Source: Rhizophagus irregularis (lineage: Eukaryota > Glomeromycota > Glomeromycetes > Glomerales > Glomeraceae). Taken from it: 64,000 bases of DNA. A model generated the notes under the pieces. It saw nothing but the letters and a program-made list of their open reading frames with translations. It was not told where the DNA came from and searched no databases. The stretch lies in contig NC_089458.1 of NCBI RefSeq assembly GCF_026210795.1, positions 2,062,001 through 2,126,000 of the forward strand, read 5' to 3'. This document shows positions 46,926 through 58,972 of this stretch, one piece after another. The translations under genes were made by a program, and so were the position numbers. The stretch's first letter is position 1. Each line of letters starts with the position of its first letter.

Positions 46926-46940
46926 CGATTTTGACCTGTG

Positions 46941-47235
46941 ACACAACCACCTACCCAAACAACGCTTACCGTATATTCAACTTCAAGAGAATTTAAAAAA
47001 TAAAAGAAAAATGGTGTTAGTTTGTTTCATAATACCATTTCATAACCATACATTCACCTATTAAAACTCCTCTTATCATATATTACACTACTCTGAGAGG
47101 CCAAAAACCTAAAAAATATAAAAAAAAAGAATGTCAATAACGTTTCCAGATAAAACAATAAAGAACAAACTCAGCTTACCTAATTTTGCTGAAATCTAAG
47201 TCCAGAAGGCCGTCTTTACTTCATTCTAATGGAAT
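46941..47235 (-). repeat. Minus-strand microexon/intron-like array, segment 3
   Basis: This continues the array outside the CACTA element. ATTTTTTAG with an exon-like block from 47108 reads GTTTTTGGCCTCTCAGAG on the minus strand. A donor GTAAGCTGAG lies near 47181. ACTTCAAGAGAATTTAAAAAAT at 46978 is the relative of 33649. Confidence 0.5.
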
Positions 47236-48421
47236 AGGACCCCGAATAATACTGATATAACTCACAAATGGGTTTGCGTAGAGTTTATATGAAATTACTT
47301 TTTAAACCCATAAATTGAGTTTGCGTAGATCGGTCAATTTTGGGATAACTCACATATCACGTTTGCGTAGAGTTTATAAATATATTGCATTATATGTTGA
47401 TCAATTGTATAATATTGATAAAAATTAAGTTGCGCAAAACCATTAAGGATGGGTCAGTAATATATTTATGAAATTTGCAATATTACGGATTTTGGTAATT
47501 AATTGTATATAGTAACAAAAAGTAATGCATTTCGCATTATTTTAATATTTTTTAATAAAAAAAAAGTGCGAAATGCACTACTTTAACAAAAAATGGTGAA
47601 TTTCGCACCATTTTATTAACATTTTAATAGAAAAAAGTGCGAAACACACAATTTTAATAAATAATTGGTGAGTTTCGCACCATTTAATTAATATTTTAAT
47701 ATAAAAAAGTGCGAAACGTACCATTTTATTAATATTTTAATAGAAAAAGTGCGAAACGCACCATTTTATTAATAATTTAATAGAAAAGTGCGAAACACAC
47801 CATTTTAACAAAAAAATCGGGAGTTTCGCACATTTTATTAATATTTTAATATAAAAAAGTGCGAAACGCACCATTTTAACAAAAAAATGGAGAGTTTCGC
47901 ACCATTTTATTAATATTTTAATATAAAAAAGTGCGAAACGCACCATTTTGACAAATAAATGGAGAGTTTCGCACTATTTTATTAATATTTTAATATAAAA
48001 AAGTGCGAAACGCACCATTTTGACAGAGTTTCGCACCATTTTATTAATATTTTATTATAAAAAAGTGCGAAACGCACTATTTTAACAAATAAAAGGTGAG
48101 TTTCGCATGATATTATTAATATTTTAATAGAAAAAGTGCGAAACGCACCATTTTAACAAATAAATGGTGATTTTCGCACCATTTTATTAATATTTTAATA
48201 GAAAAAAGTGCGAAACACACTATTTTAATATAAAATGGTGAGGTTTGCATGATTTTATTAATATTTTAATAGAAAAAATGTGAAATGAATTATATTAGTA
48301 ACAAAAATTTTTTTGAACTAAGATTTGGATTTGCGTAGCGTTACTATGAAAAAAAAGTTGCATAGAGTTAATAGTAAATGCATGCTGATCATTTGTGAGT
48401 TATATTAGTATTATTCGGGTC
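47236..48421. mobile_element. 1.19-kb TIR element filled with a palindromic satellite
   Basis: Direct repeat CTAATGGAAT at 47226-47235 and 48422-48431. Inverted ends are AGGACCCCGAATAATACT on the left and GACCCGAATAATACT from the right; both continue as RATATAACTCACAAATG. The 9-10-bp duplication suggests a Mutator-like element. A related end is seen at 51730 and at 63892. The core is the satellite at 47520-48290. A TAAGGATGGGTCAGTAAT word at 47447, like the hAT end, suggests a further nested piece. Confidence 0.7.
47520..48290. repeat. GTGCGAAACGCACC satellite
   Basis: About ten units of 75-80 bp alternate AAAGTGCGAAACGCACCATT and its partial inverse AATGGTGAGTTTCGCACCAT, separated by TATTAATATTTTAATA. 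Each unit can fold on itself. The inverted pair GTGCG/CGCAC is retained throughout. Confidence 0.75.
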
Positions 48422-48474
48422 CTAATGGAATCCACAACCAGAAGAATGTCCCTAAAGAAAAAAAAAGATAGGAA

Positions 48475-49049
48475 TAAAGCTGCCGCCTGAAATTATTTCC
48501 TAATTCCAAAATAATTTCAGCCAGAATTTTGTTTCCAAAACTAATTCTGAAATCTGAAATTCTTCCAAAATTCCGAAATCTTTCCAAAACTTCCGAAATT
48601 GTCCAAAACTTCTGATTGGCCTATTATAAAATCACATGACTTTATAAATTTGCTAAAATTTTATCTGTATTCTAATTCCGTAATTCTGGCTCTGTAGCGA
48701 TCTTTCTGACACATGTAGCTAGCTTCGTTTTAAGCCTATATTCATTTTGTGTAATATTAGTGCATAAAGACGCATAATTTCATTATATAGTATATAAGTT
48801 ACACAAAGTGAACATAGGCTTAAATCGAAGTTACACATATCAGGAAGATCGCTACGAAGCCAGAATTATGGTATTAGAATATAGTTATAATTTTGGTAAA
48901 AATTTTAATTTTGGTCACGTGATATTATAACAGCCAATCAGAATTTCGGAATAGTTTTGGCATTTCAGAATTAAATATTTTTCCTAAATTAATTTTACCA
49001 TTTTGGTTTCAGCAAATGGTAAAATTCCCTAATTTTGGGCGGCAGCTTT
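48475..49049. mobile_element. 575-bp foldback element
   Basis: Direct repeat AGATAGGAA at 48466-48474 and 49050-49058 (9 bp). Inverted ends are TAAAGCTGCCGCC and AAAGCTGCCGCCC. Similarity between the arms continues almost to the centre: ATTCTAATTCCGTAATTCTGG in the left arm against ATTCTAATACCATAATTCTG from the right, and AGCGATCTTTCTGACA against AGCGATCTTCCTGATA. The whole element is thus one long imperfect palindrome without a gene. Confidence 0.75.
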
Positions 49050-49058
49050 AGATAGGAA

Positions 49059-50500
49059 CGTTAGTAATATTCTTAAATTAAAGAACCAAATACTCTCCAG
49101 TCTAACTTACAATCCTGGAATTTCTGGCCGAAATTCAAATTTAATTTGGTTATATCTTTAATATTAAATGTAATTTTATTATTTTATTTAAAAAGAATAA
49201 TTTAAAAAAAAAGATTGAATTTATCAACCGATCAGATCAGTAGATCAGCATCATAAATAGAAAATTTGAAACTTACATGTATATCATATGATATACTACG
49301 CTAATTCAATTTAATTTTTTAAAATCTATAACCGTAAATTGTGTCGAATATAATGGTGTAATTAAATTAATTACGCTGGGAAGTATAGTTAAAATAAAAT
49401 CTGTATTTTTTGTATGAGAATTTAACATATTTAATGATACGATTATAAAGAAGCAGATCTTTGGAATGCGATTGAGTAATTTTTCCTGTAAATTTTCCTG
49501 AACTGTTTGCTAGGTATGACTTTTTGTAATTGGCTGAGTAAAATTGAGATACAAATTTTTTTGTTTGGAAACTTTGTTTGTGGAATTTTAAGTATATTTT
49601 ACAACGTATACTTTGTTGAACAACGTGTATCCAGTTTCTCACGTGGAATTTCTCTGATTGGACAGCAATAAGAAAATTTTTTTTTACGATTTTTTGCAAG
49701 ATTTTAATAGTGCTATAATATCGGAAGAGGGGAGAAAATTTTTTCTTGACTAGGTGTAATATATTAAAAAATTTATTTGAGTTATCAGTTAAAGAAAAGT
49801 GTTTAAGTATAGTGCAACAAGCAAAGAAAAAAGTTGGTAATTAAATTTCTAAAAAAGTGCTTGAAACCTTGAAAGAAACTCTTTAACATGTATAGAGGAA
49901 GTGTAAAAGGTCTTTCAGCAATGCCCTAAGGCGAAAATGTGTCTTTAGTATATGGAAAATATATATCAAAAAATTTGGTTTGGTGAGAAAGAGTTTATTG
50001 TTTGTATAATTATAAATACCAAACTGAAAGCAAGTTTTTGAGATTTGGATATTCATATATTAAATTTATTAATGAATTTTATATTGTGCCAATTGAAGTA
50101 CTGATAAAAACTATACATATTGTTCAATAATTTGACCATAATAATACATATTTTGTAAACAGATATATCAGCTGGTAAGAATAATTTTATAAATTAATAA
50201 CTAGTTAAAAATATGTAAAATATTGCATAATAATTTTAAAAATTATACTCATTTTTACAAAATTTTATACATACATTTTTATGTAAAATTATGTAATTTT
50301 CTACTTATTCTTCAAAATAAAATTATGAATTATTATAATCTTTATATAGGTTTATAAATATGCAATTTTACATAAAAAAATAAGTAACTTTTATATTAAA
50401 AAATATTATTATTTATATATTTTTATAAATATATAAATTTTATATAAAAAATTATATTAACTTTATATAAAAGTTATAAATTTATATAATTTTATCAATC
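49059..50500. other. No gene recognised
   Basis: The start (49059-49140) still resembles the array. The frame 49367-49699 on the minus strand (110 codons) has no resemblance to a family I know and is probably chance. The rest is A/T-rich with TTATATAAA-type simple sequence. Confidence 0.4.
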
Positions 50501-50507
50501 TTTAAAT

Positions 50508-51730
50508 TTCCTGATAAATATAACTCACAAATGATCAGCAAGCATTTACTATTAACTCTACACATCTTTTTTTACATATAAACTCTACACAAATCAAACT
50601 TTTAATTCAAAAAAAATTATTTATCAATTGTTATCCATTGTATTGATTGTATTAAAATTTTATTTATAAACTTTTAAAAATGCTTTTATTTTTTATTATA
50701 TTAAAACTTTATTTTTTTTTAATTGTATTAATATTTTATTTATTGCCAAACTTTGAGACATAATTTCTCATCAACCATCCAACCAAAATATGCAGTTTTT
50801 ATATTATTGGATAGAGCAAATCAAAGGCTTTTCAACAAGCCCAAAATCGCATAAATTCAACCATTACATCCTAATAAACTTGTCAAAATTCATCATCCTA
50901 TAATTACTAATTTTTTTTTTTAAAAAAAGAATAAAAATAAAATAAATTATAAATATAATAATGTTTTATAAATTAAATATATAATAAATAAGGGTTTTGT
51001 TTTTTATCGCCATGGCGATGCATCGCCAGTGTCACGTGATTTTATAATTCCGGCCGGAATTAAAAGATCGTCAAATAAAGTTCCTTTTTTGGAAGTTTGT
51101 GTAACAAAAACTTGAATTTTGCTGAAAAATAGAATTTCCTTTTTGGATTGTATAACGTTACCTAAAGCTCCAAAAAAGGATATTTTGGCCAGCGTTATAA
51201 AATTTGGCTGAAATTAAGCATGTAATGTATAGGGAGTGACAAATAGTATTTTTTGCACTGAAAAATTCTAAGTTCCCAGAATAAATAATAAAAATGGAAA
51301 ACTAGAGGATGTGACGCGGGATGACAAATTATTCACATATGTAAAGTCACGTGACACTTGCGACACATTGCTATGGCGATTTTTTATAAAATCCAATAAA
51401 TAAAAATAAATTGATTATAAACAAAAAGTAAAATTTACTTTTATTAAATTATAAAAAACATAAATTATGGAAAATATTTAAAAAAAAGAAATTTGCCACA
51501 ACATGAAAAATTTTTTATAATGTAAAATACTTTGCATTTACCCCAAAAAATGATCATCTTTATACATATAAAAACTCTTAGTCTGAATTTAGAATTAATC
51601 TATACAAATCAAAATTATGAGTTCATAGATTTTTAATTGATCTATGCAAATTCAATTTGCTAGTTCAAATTTTTTTTTCATATAAACTCTACGCAACTCC
51701 TTATATGAGTTATATCAGTATTATTAGGGG
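50508..51730. mobile_element. TIR element related to 47236-48421
   Basis: The right end, reverse-complemented, reads CCCCTAATAATACTGATATA followed by ACTCATATAAGG. The left end reads CCTGATAAATATAACTCACA. Both are followed by ACTCTAC..AA words, as in the 47236 element. The exact left limit and the duplication are uncertain. The right end interrupts a FAR1-type gene fragment. A second element lies inside. Confidence 0.45.
50992..51394. mobile_element. 403-bp TIR element (MULE-type MITE)
   Basis: Direct repeat AATAAATAA at 50983-50991 and 51395-51403 (9 bp). Inverted ends run about 50 bp: GGGTTTTGTTTTTTATCGCC against GGATTTTATAAAAAATCGCC, continuing to AGTGTCACGTGA in both. No coding content. 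It sits within the larger element 50508-51730. Confidence 0.75.
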
Positions 51731-51732
51731 TT

Positions 51733-52121
51733 TTGTTAAGATAGGTTAACATGCCATTTACAGTTAGTTCGTTGTGATTTTGATGGTTTAAATTTATTTT
51801 TCTTTGATTTATTAATGTATACACCTTTACAACGACACACTATTATTTAGTTTCTTCGTTTAGTGTCTACTTTTTCTGATCTTCCTTTGCGAATAAAAAA
51901 CCTTGATGATATGCCTACTGTTTGATGTAGCTAAACGCAGCCTTCCAGGAGAAAAAAGTTTGGCTAACTTTTAATTTTAAAGTTGAATTTGATTCTGCAG
52001 TATCTTCAAAACAATCATCATCACTTGATAAGTAACTATTATCAGGAATATTTTGAAGAAATTCTTTATTAAAAAGTTCAGTATTAGAGTCATCACTTGA
52101 CATGGATTCATTATCACTCAT
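51733..52121 (-). pseudogene. FAR1-type MULE N-terminal fragment
   Basis: The start at 52121 reads MSDNESMSSDDSNTELFNKE, an acidic leader, then LKVSQTFFSWKAAFSYIKQ before a TAG. In shifted frames YHQGFLFAKEDQKK and CRCKGVYINKSKKNKF with QRTNCKWHVN follow. These are the Cys and His positions of the FAR1/WRKY-GCM1 DNA-binding fold that starts many MULE-derived proteins. The sequence stops at the junction with the element ending at 51730. The transposase core is not found nearby. It is a dead fragment. Confidence 0.6.
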
Positions 52122-52414
52122 ATTGTAAATATTGTAAATAATTAATGAAAAAAGAAAAGTAAAGAAAGAAGTGTAAGAAAAGAAAAGGTAAATATAAATA
52201 AGTTTATATGTAACTGTGGGTAAAAAGCTTGATGAAAGCTTAAATCATGTGATCAATATTGGGATCACAAAAAAAAATAAAATTTATCAATTTAAAATCA
52301 CATGCATATAAAATTAACTATGCCGGGGTGCATAAAATGCATCATGCATAAAATCCAATTTTTCTTATTTTAATTATTAAAAATTTATATAAATTAGTAT
52401 TAAATTTTACTAAA

Positions 52415-52551
52415 TACCATATACTTCCGATATTAAGCACCTCCCAAAAATAAGCACTCTGGCCAGAATTATGAAAATTTTGGCTTACATTATGCTGTTG
52501 CTAGCCAGCATTACGGTCAAAAAGGGTGCTTAATTTTGGAAGTATATGGTA
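52415..52551. mobile_element. 137-bp MITE-like element
   Basis: Inverted ends TACCATATACTTCC followed by ATTAAGCACC on both sides. The interior has CTGGCCAGAATTATG and CTAGCCAGCATTACG, which suggests an internal repeat. Target duplication not resolved. Confidence 0.6.
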
Positions 52552-55500
52552 CTTTAAATATAAATTAATCATTATTACAGTTATTTGTAATAATAATGAA
52601 TTAAAATTTAAAAATATTAATTAATTAAAATAAAGTTAAATTTAGAACTTAAAATAATTATCCAAACCAAATTTCTTAATGCAATTACATAAATAAGCTT
52701 TTAAATATATTATCAAATATTAATGCAATTGATAATGTTTATATATATATATTATTTTAAATTCTATTATTTATTAATATTGAATATAGTTTAAATATTT
52801 GTATTATACAGTATATATATATATATATATTATTTTTTTTTGTAAATAAGTTTAATATATTAAAAATGGAAATTATGCTTAATAGTAGTAATAATAATTT
52901 ATAATATTACATAATAATTATTATAATACAGTGAAATAATTTATATATATATATTATTAATAAATCTAATTACTAATAAATTTATAAATTTTTTATAGAA
53001 TAATATTATCTTTGGTTTTTTTAGTTAACAATTTTTTGTAATTCAAAAATACAATGATTTGCATAGAAAATATTTGGTTATCGTATGAACTTTTTACTAT
53101 CAATACGACAATACCTCAAACAAAATCAAATAACTTTAGAGAAATCGGCCATTTTAACAAACAGGGATTTTTATAAAAAAAAATTATTCCGAATATTAAT
53201 ATTTGAAATTTCAAATTCAAATTTGGCTAGAGTTAGTTTATGAAATTGTCCAGATTCGAATATGGAATTACAAATATCCAGAACGGCTGAAACTCCAACG
53301 TGAAATTTTCTTTAGTAATTTGATTTCATAATATGGAAGACTAGAAATTATATTAGGACCAGGCATTCTATGATTTCCCTTTTTTAACTTACGTTATAAT
53401 TATTTTTTTTTTTACGGAATTGACAAGGGATGGACCGACATATTACATCATCTAATTCTTTAATATTACATAATATAAACCTTTTGGACTCTACACAATC
53501 AAAGATAAGATATTTTATCATTTAAATTTGGTTACTGTATATTATATAATAACAATCATCTTTGATAAAGTTTTATGGTTTTGCATGAACAATAGTAATG
53601 GAATAACGCAATCTTGATGGTGTATTTAAAAATTCTTTGTACTATTTGTACTATTGTACCATCACATAATTTGAATAATTTGATATTTGGGAATTTTAAT
53701 CAAAAAATCGGAAAAACAATAACAAAATCAATCCAATCGAAATAATCGAAAAAAAAATTACTTTTTTTTTCGTATCCAATTACCAACCAAGTGTCGATCA
53801 TTTTTACCAAAATTAGAAATGATTTTTTTAAAAAGAAAAAAAAAAGGAATCGGGAAAGAGAAAAAAAAGGAAATTGCGAAGGAAAAAATTTTAAGGAATT
53901 GTGAAGGAAAAAAAATAGGATCCGATTTTCAATTTCTAGTCCCTTAATCCCTTGATTCCCAAGTAAAAAATGTGCAAGTTCATCCCAAGAGTGTCAAGGG
54001 TGCAAGGGTTCGTTGATATGCGGTAACACGATATTCTAAAATTTACAACCAAACAAATAAATAAATATTAAGTAAATAAATAAATAAATAAAAAAAAAAA
54101 AAAAGTCAAATTGAAAGAAAAGAAGTAAATTTTATATTAAGATAAACTTCAAAAATTAAAAGAATTTTAACTTTAATTTTATTAAATATAAAATGAATAA
54201 TCAAAAATTTTCATCTTAAAAAAGATTTTTTTTGATTTTACCTGTATTTAGTTAAAAAAAGGGAATATATAAGTAAAAAAACTTCAAAAGATAAAAAAAT
54301 GTTAGGTAGATTGTAATGCAGCGATAACTGATTATGATCATTACAGTCATTCAAATTTGAAATTCTTATCGTGAAGAAAATTTTATTATTATAATAATAC
54401 ATGAAACTAGTATATTAATAAAGAATATGCAGAGTCACGTCAAATTATCAGGAGTTTCGGTAGATGTCGAAGGGATTTACAACATTGACGTAATAACTCG
54501 TGCTATTGAACCTGGAGAATAGGAGGAATTAGGAAAAGATTTTTGAAATAACATGGTTAACATGGTCAACACTGTTATCATGGATTTCATTAATTCAATA
54601 ACGAAACATAAAGTTGAAATAAAAATAAAAAGAAGAAGAAAAAAAAAAGAAAATCGGAAACAAATATTAAGATAACAAATCGGGAAGATGAAATAAAAAG
54701 GGAATTAGAATGTTTTACTCATTGTTAATTACTTGGAAAGGGGATTTTAATAATCTTGAAACCAAATTACTAAATATTTGAATACTAATAATGGAAAATA
54801 AAAAATATAATAAGAGTAAATATGAAACTTATTAAAATGAATTTTTTTTCGAATATTCCAATTAAAATGATTATCACTAATTCAAATACCCTTTATCATG
54901 GATCTTTGCGAAACATACCAATTATTATGTTGCATGAATCGCTATTATTGGTTCATTAAATAATCAATCGCCGAACCGCCGTTACCCTTCAAAAGTTGTT
55001 GATCATTATAACCAAATTTGGGGTTTTTAAGGGGGGGACTAGTAATAGATTGTACATCTATTTATTTAAATACGCCCTGAAAAGAGTCATTTTGTTAAAA
55101 AGAGACTAATCTTTATTTGTTTTCTTTTTATTTTTCTTTAATATTTTTCCAGAGTTCGATGATCAAATCGATACTAACTTAATAAAATAATTTTATTACC
55201 AAATACCGAGGAATTAATTTACCTATTAAAATGTTTGAAAAAATTTTATAATTTAAAAAATATAAAAATATTTTTTTATACATAAAAAATATTTTTTTTA
55301 TTTTTTATCTCTTTAATAAAGAGAAAAATAATTATCAAACAAATCTGGAATAAATTTTCGAAGATCATGCAGAAAAAATATGTTTCACGATTTTATTATT
55401 TACATTTTACATGATTAAATTCAACTTTGAGATATCAAGATATTTGCATGCCAAGACAAATTGTTACATGACAACATAATTTAACTGGGAAAGGATTTCC

Positions 55501-57030
55501 AAACAGGCCAATCAAATAATTTATATGGATAATACTTGGTCTGGATTTTTTATTCCATGTATAAAAAATGGTATTATTAAAAATTTGATCCCGAGTCTCG
55601 TGGATGTCTTGGCATTTTTCTTTTTGAATATTTACTCAGTGATTAGATACACATTTTCTTTTAACTTTATTTATATAAAATTTGGGCGCAATTGATCCTT
55701 TCCTTGATAAATCATAGGCATTTTGTTCATCCATACCAATTGGATGAATGGCCACGCGAGAAATAAAATAAATAATTCGATTAAATCGATTAAGAAAAAC
55801 AAATAAATATTGTTTTTCGGGTTTAGTCGTAAAACGGCGAAATACTAAATCTTTATCCGTATATCATGTAAGAAAATGAGATCCGATAAAAAAGAAAAAA
55901 AAAAATTTTTTTTTTTATTTTTTTTATTTTTTATTATTAAATAATAAAACTAATCAAAAAATAGATATGAGAGAAAGCATCTTTTTCTAAAGTTTCCATC
56001 TAATAACTCAATTCATTGTTCTTTTTTACTCCTTTTTACGAATATTTTTTTTTTGATAATTTTTGAAAATTTTTAAACACTGATTGGAAAGATTGTACTT
56101 TTATTCGTATCGGATTATTAAAATTCCGATACTTCAATATTTAAGTCATTTGATTTCGAAACATGACGCTTTATAAAAGCTGTAATATATGTAATAACGA
56201 AACGCTGCGTTTTATGGGAAGACTATTTTTAGTAAGATGGGATTATATTTACAGTAAACGCATAAAATTATATATATATAAAATATTTTATTTTGAAATG
56301 TTTGTTATCTAATAAAACATTAACCAAAAGGAGATTTTGTTACGACACGTGCATAGCATTTCTTTGGAGAAGATCAGATAAAATCCATCTCTAAATAGTA
56401 AAAAATTTCCACAAAGAAGGTATTTGAGTAAGGCGTTTTTTTTTTTTTTTTATCTATATAATCCAATTAATTACTTTAAAAGATTCACAAAATATATTGG
56501 CGTTATACATTTTATAAATTTATGAAATTACTTTAATATTTCATTACAATATTTTAATTATTTTTAACGTTGTACCATAATATAAATTATAATATAAACA
56601 CTAATTTATATATAATATCTTTATTTTATCATGTATAAAAAAATTCTTATAAAAATCTGTTATTCCGCGTCTCTCTCAAGTTTTTAAAAAAAAATAATTT
56701 TTTTTCAATTTTTTTTTTCAATTAATTAGATAATGTTCTTGTGAAGCACAAAACATCTTTAAAAAAACAATTCTCCAAAGTTTCTCTTTAAAAAAAATTA
56801 ATTAAAAAAAAAATTTTTATCATTCCCCCAATTATACCTTTTTTAATAAGTTAATGAGTCATAATCTCTCTTAAAAAAAAAAAAAATTAAGATAAAAAAA
56901 GTAATATTTTTTTAAGTAAATATTTTTTTGTTAAATATAAAATTTTTAGATTAATTATAGATTGTAAAAAACAAAAAAAAAAGAAAAAAAAATTTTTATC
57001 AAAAATTAATTATATTAAATACCTTTAATA
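52552..57030. other. Long gene-free region upstream of the H+-ATPase
   Basis: About 4.5 kb of A/T-rich DNA with a (TA)n run at about 52812-52831 and many homopolymer runs. No reading frame, TIR element or array module was recognised. The part just before 57031 is A-rich and probably the 5' leader and promoter; no single promoter element stands out. Confidence 0.5.
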
Positions 57031-58939
57031 ATGTCGTCGGAAAAAATCGAAGAAATTACGGTTTCTTCTGCACCCTCGAATAATGCGGGAATAAGTGAAA
57101 AATCTGAAAAGAAAGGTGCCGAAATCATTGAACACGAACATGTTGAAATGAAGGAAGATGTTCCACCTGAATTAGAAGCTTTGCTTCATACCGATCCTGC
57201 TGTTGGTTTAACTACTGCTGAAGTTCAAAAACGTATGGCTGACTTTGGTAGAAATGAATTGGCCGAAGTTAAAAGGAATCCCATTCTTAAATTTTTATCT
57301 TTCTTCACTGGTGCAATTGCTTATTTGATCGAATTGGCCTGTATTTTTGCTGCTGTCGTAAAACATTGGGTAATTATTATTTTATTTTATTTTATTATAA
57401 AATTATAAAAAAAAGTAATTTATATTCAAACTTTTTCAATTTTTTATATAGCTCGACTTTGGTATTATTTTGGCTTTATTGTTCGTTAATGCCTTTATCG
57501 GTTTCATTGAAGAAGCACGTGCTGAATCAGCTTTAGATGCTTTAAAACAAACTCTCGCTTTAAAAGCAAAAGCTTGGCGTGATGGTCAATTCATTGAAGT
57601 TGATGTTGGCGATCTCGTCCCTGGTGACGTCATTGGTCTTCGTCTTGGTGACATCATTCCAGCTGATGCTCGTCTTCTTGGAATTTCTGTTATGGGTGGT
57701 GAAACTGAAGGAACTCTTTCAGTAGATCAATCTGCTTTAACTGGTGAATCTCTTCCAATTGAGAAAAAGAAAGGCGATACTGTTTATTCTTCTTCTGTCG
57801 TAAAACAAGGTCAAATGTTGGCTGTAGTTACAAAAACTGGTTCAAATACTTTTATCGGTCGTGCTGCCAATTTAATTTCAATCACTGTTGAACAAGGTCA
57901 TTTTCAAAAAATTGTTAATGCTATTGGAAATTTTTTGATTTTAATTACTACCGTTTTGGTCTCTATCATTTTCATTTATCAAATGGTTAAATTCCGTCAT
58001 ACTCCTGATGGTGAATTCCTTACAGTTCTTGGTCATGTATTAGTATTAACAGTTGCTGCTATTCCTGTTGGTTTACCAACAGTTTTATCTGTAACTATGG
58101 CTGTTGGTGCTAAACAATTAGCTGCTAAAAAAGTTATTGTTAAACGTCTCACAGCAGTTGAAGAAATGGCTTCAGTTTCAGTTCTTTGCTCTGATAAAAC
58201 TGGTACTTTAACTCTTAATGAATTGACTTTTGATGAACCTTACCTTTGTGATGGATATACAAAGAATGATATTCTATTATTATCTTACCTTTCTGCTGAA
58301 CCTGGTGCAAATGATCCAATTGAATCTGCTGTTCGTTTTGCTGCTGAAACTGATTTGGAAATTCTTAAATCACGTCCAAACAAACATGAAGTTCCAGGGT
58401 ATAAAGTAACAGGATTTGTTCCTTTTAATCCAAACACAAAAATGTCAAATGCAACAGTTGTTATTAATGAAACAAATGAAGTTTTTAGAGTAGCAAAAGG
58501 TGCTCCACAAGTTATTATTAAACTTGTTGGTGGTAATGATGATGCAGTTCATGCTGTTAATACTTTAGCTGGAAGAGGTTTACGTGCTCTTGGTGTTGCT
58601 CGTACTATTCCTGGTGATCTTGAAACTTATGAATTAGTTGGTATGATTACACTTCTTGATCCTCCACGTCCTGATTCAGCTGAAACTATTAGACGTTGTA
58701 ATGAATATGGTGTTGAAGTTAAAATGATTACTGGTGATCAATTGATTATTGCTAAGGAAGTAGCTCATCGTCTTGGAATGAGTAGAGTAATTTTAGATGC
58801 AGGACATCTTGTTGATCCTGATAAATCTGATGAAGAAGTAACACAACATTGTGAACGTGCTGATGGTTTCGCTCAAGTTATTCCAGAACATAAATATCGT
58901 GTTGTAGAACTTTTACAAAAACGTGGACTTCTTGTTGGT

Positions 58940-58972
<33 letters not shown>

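Larger units (their letters stand above)
33721..46940. mobile_element. 13.2-kb CACTA (EnSpm-type) transposon
   Basis: Perfect 12-bp inverted ends CACAGGTCAAAA lie at 33721-33732 and 46929-46940. They are flanked by a 3-bp direct repeat ACA (33718-33720 and 46941-46943), as expected for CACTA elements. Both ends carry dense ATCGGGTACCCGATAT-type subterminal repeats (33740-33960 and 46620-46925). Removal joins ACCATTACA to CAACCACCTACCC, matching the related array sequence CCATTACACAACTATCC at 33607. The interior holds a Tnp2 transposase gene (37458-40839), a minus-strand gene (35970-37143), Myb/SANT-like genes (41555-42426, 44084-44288) and repeat arrays. Everything inside appears decayed. Confidence 0.8.

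Noticed and set aside
47520-48290. CRISPR-like array of regularly spaced palindromic repeats
   Set aside because: The units are joined by near-identical A/T spacers rather than unique ones, they alternate in orientation, they lie inside a TIR element, and the genome is eukaryotic.
49367-49699. 110-codon minus-strand frame
   Set aside because: Composition is that expected from AT-rich DNA (Lys, Tyr, Phe, Asn), with no motif or repeat and no splice context I could support.
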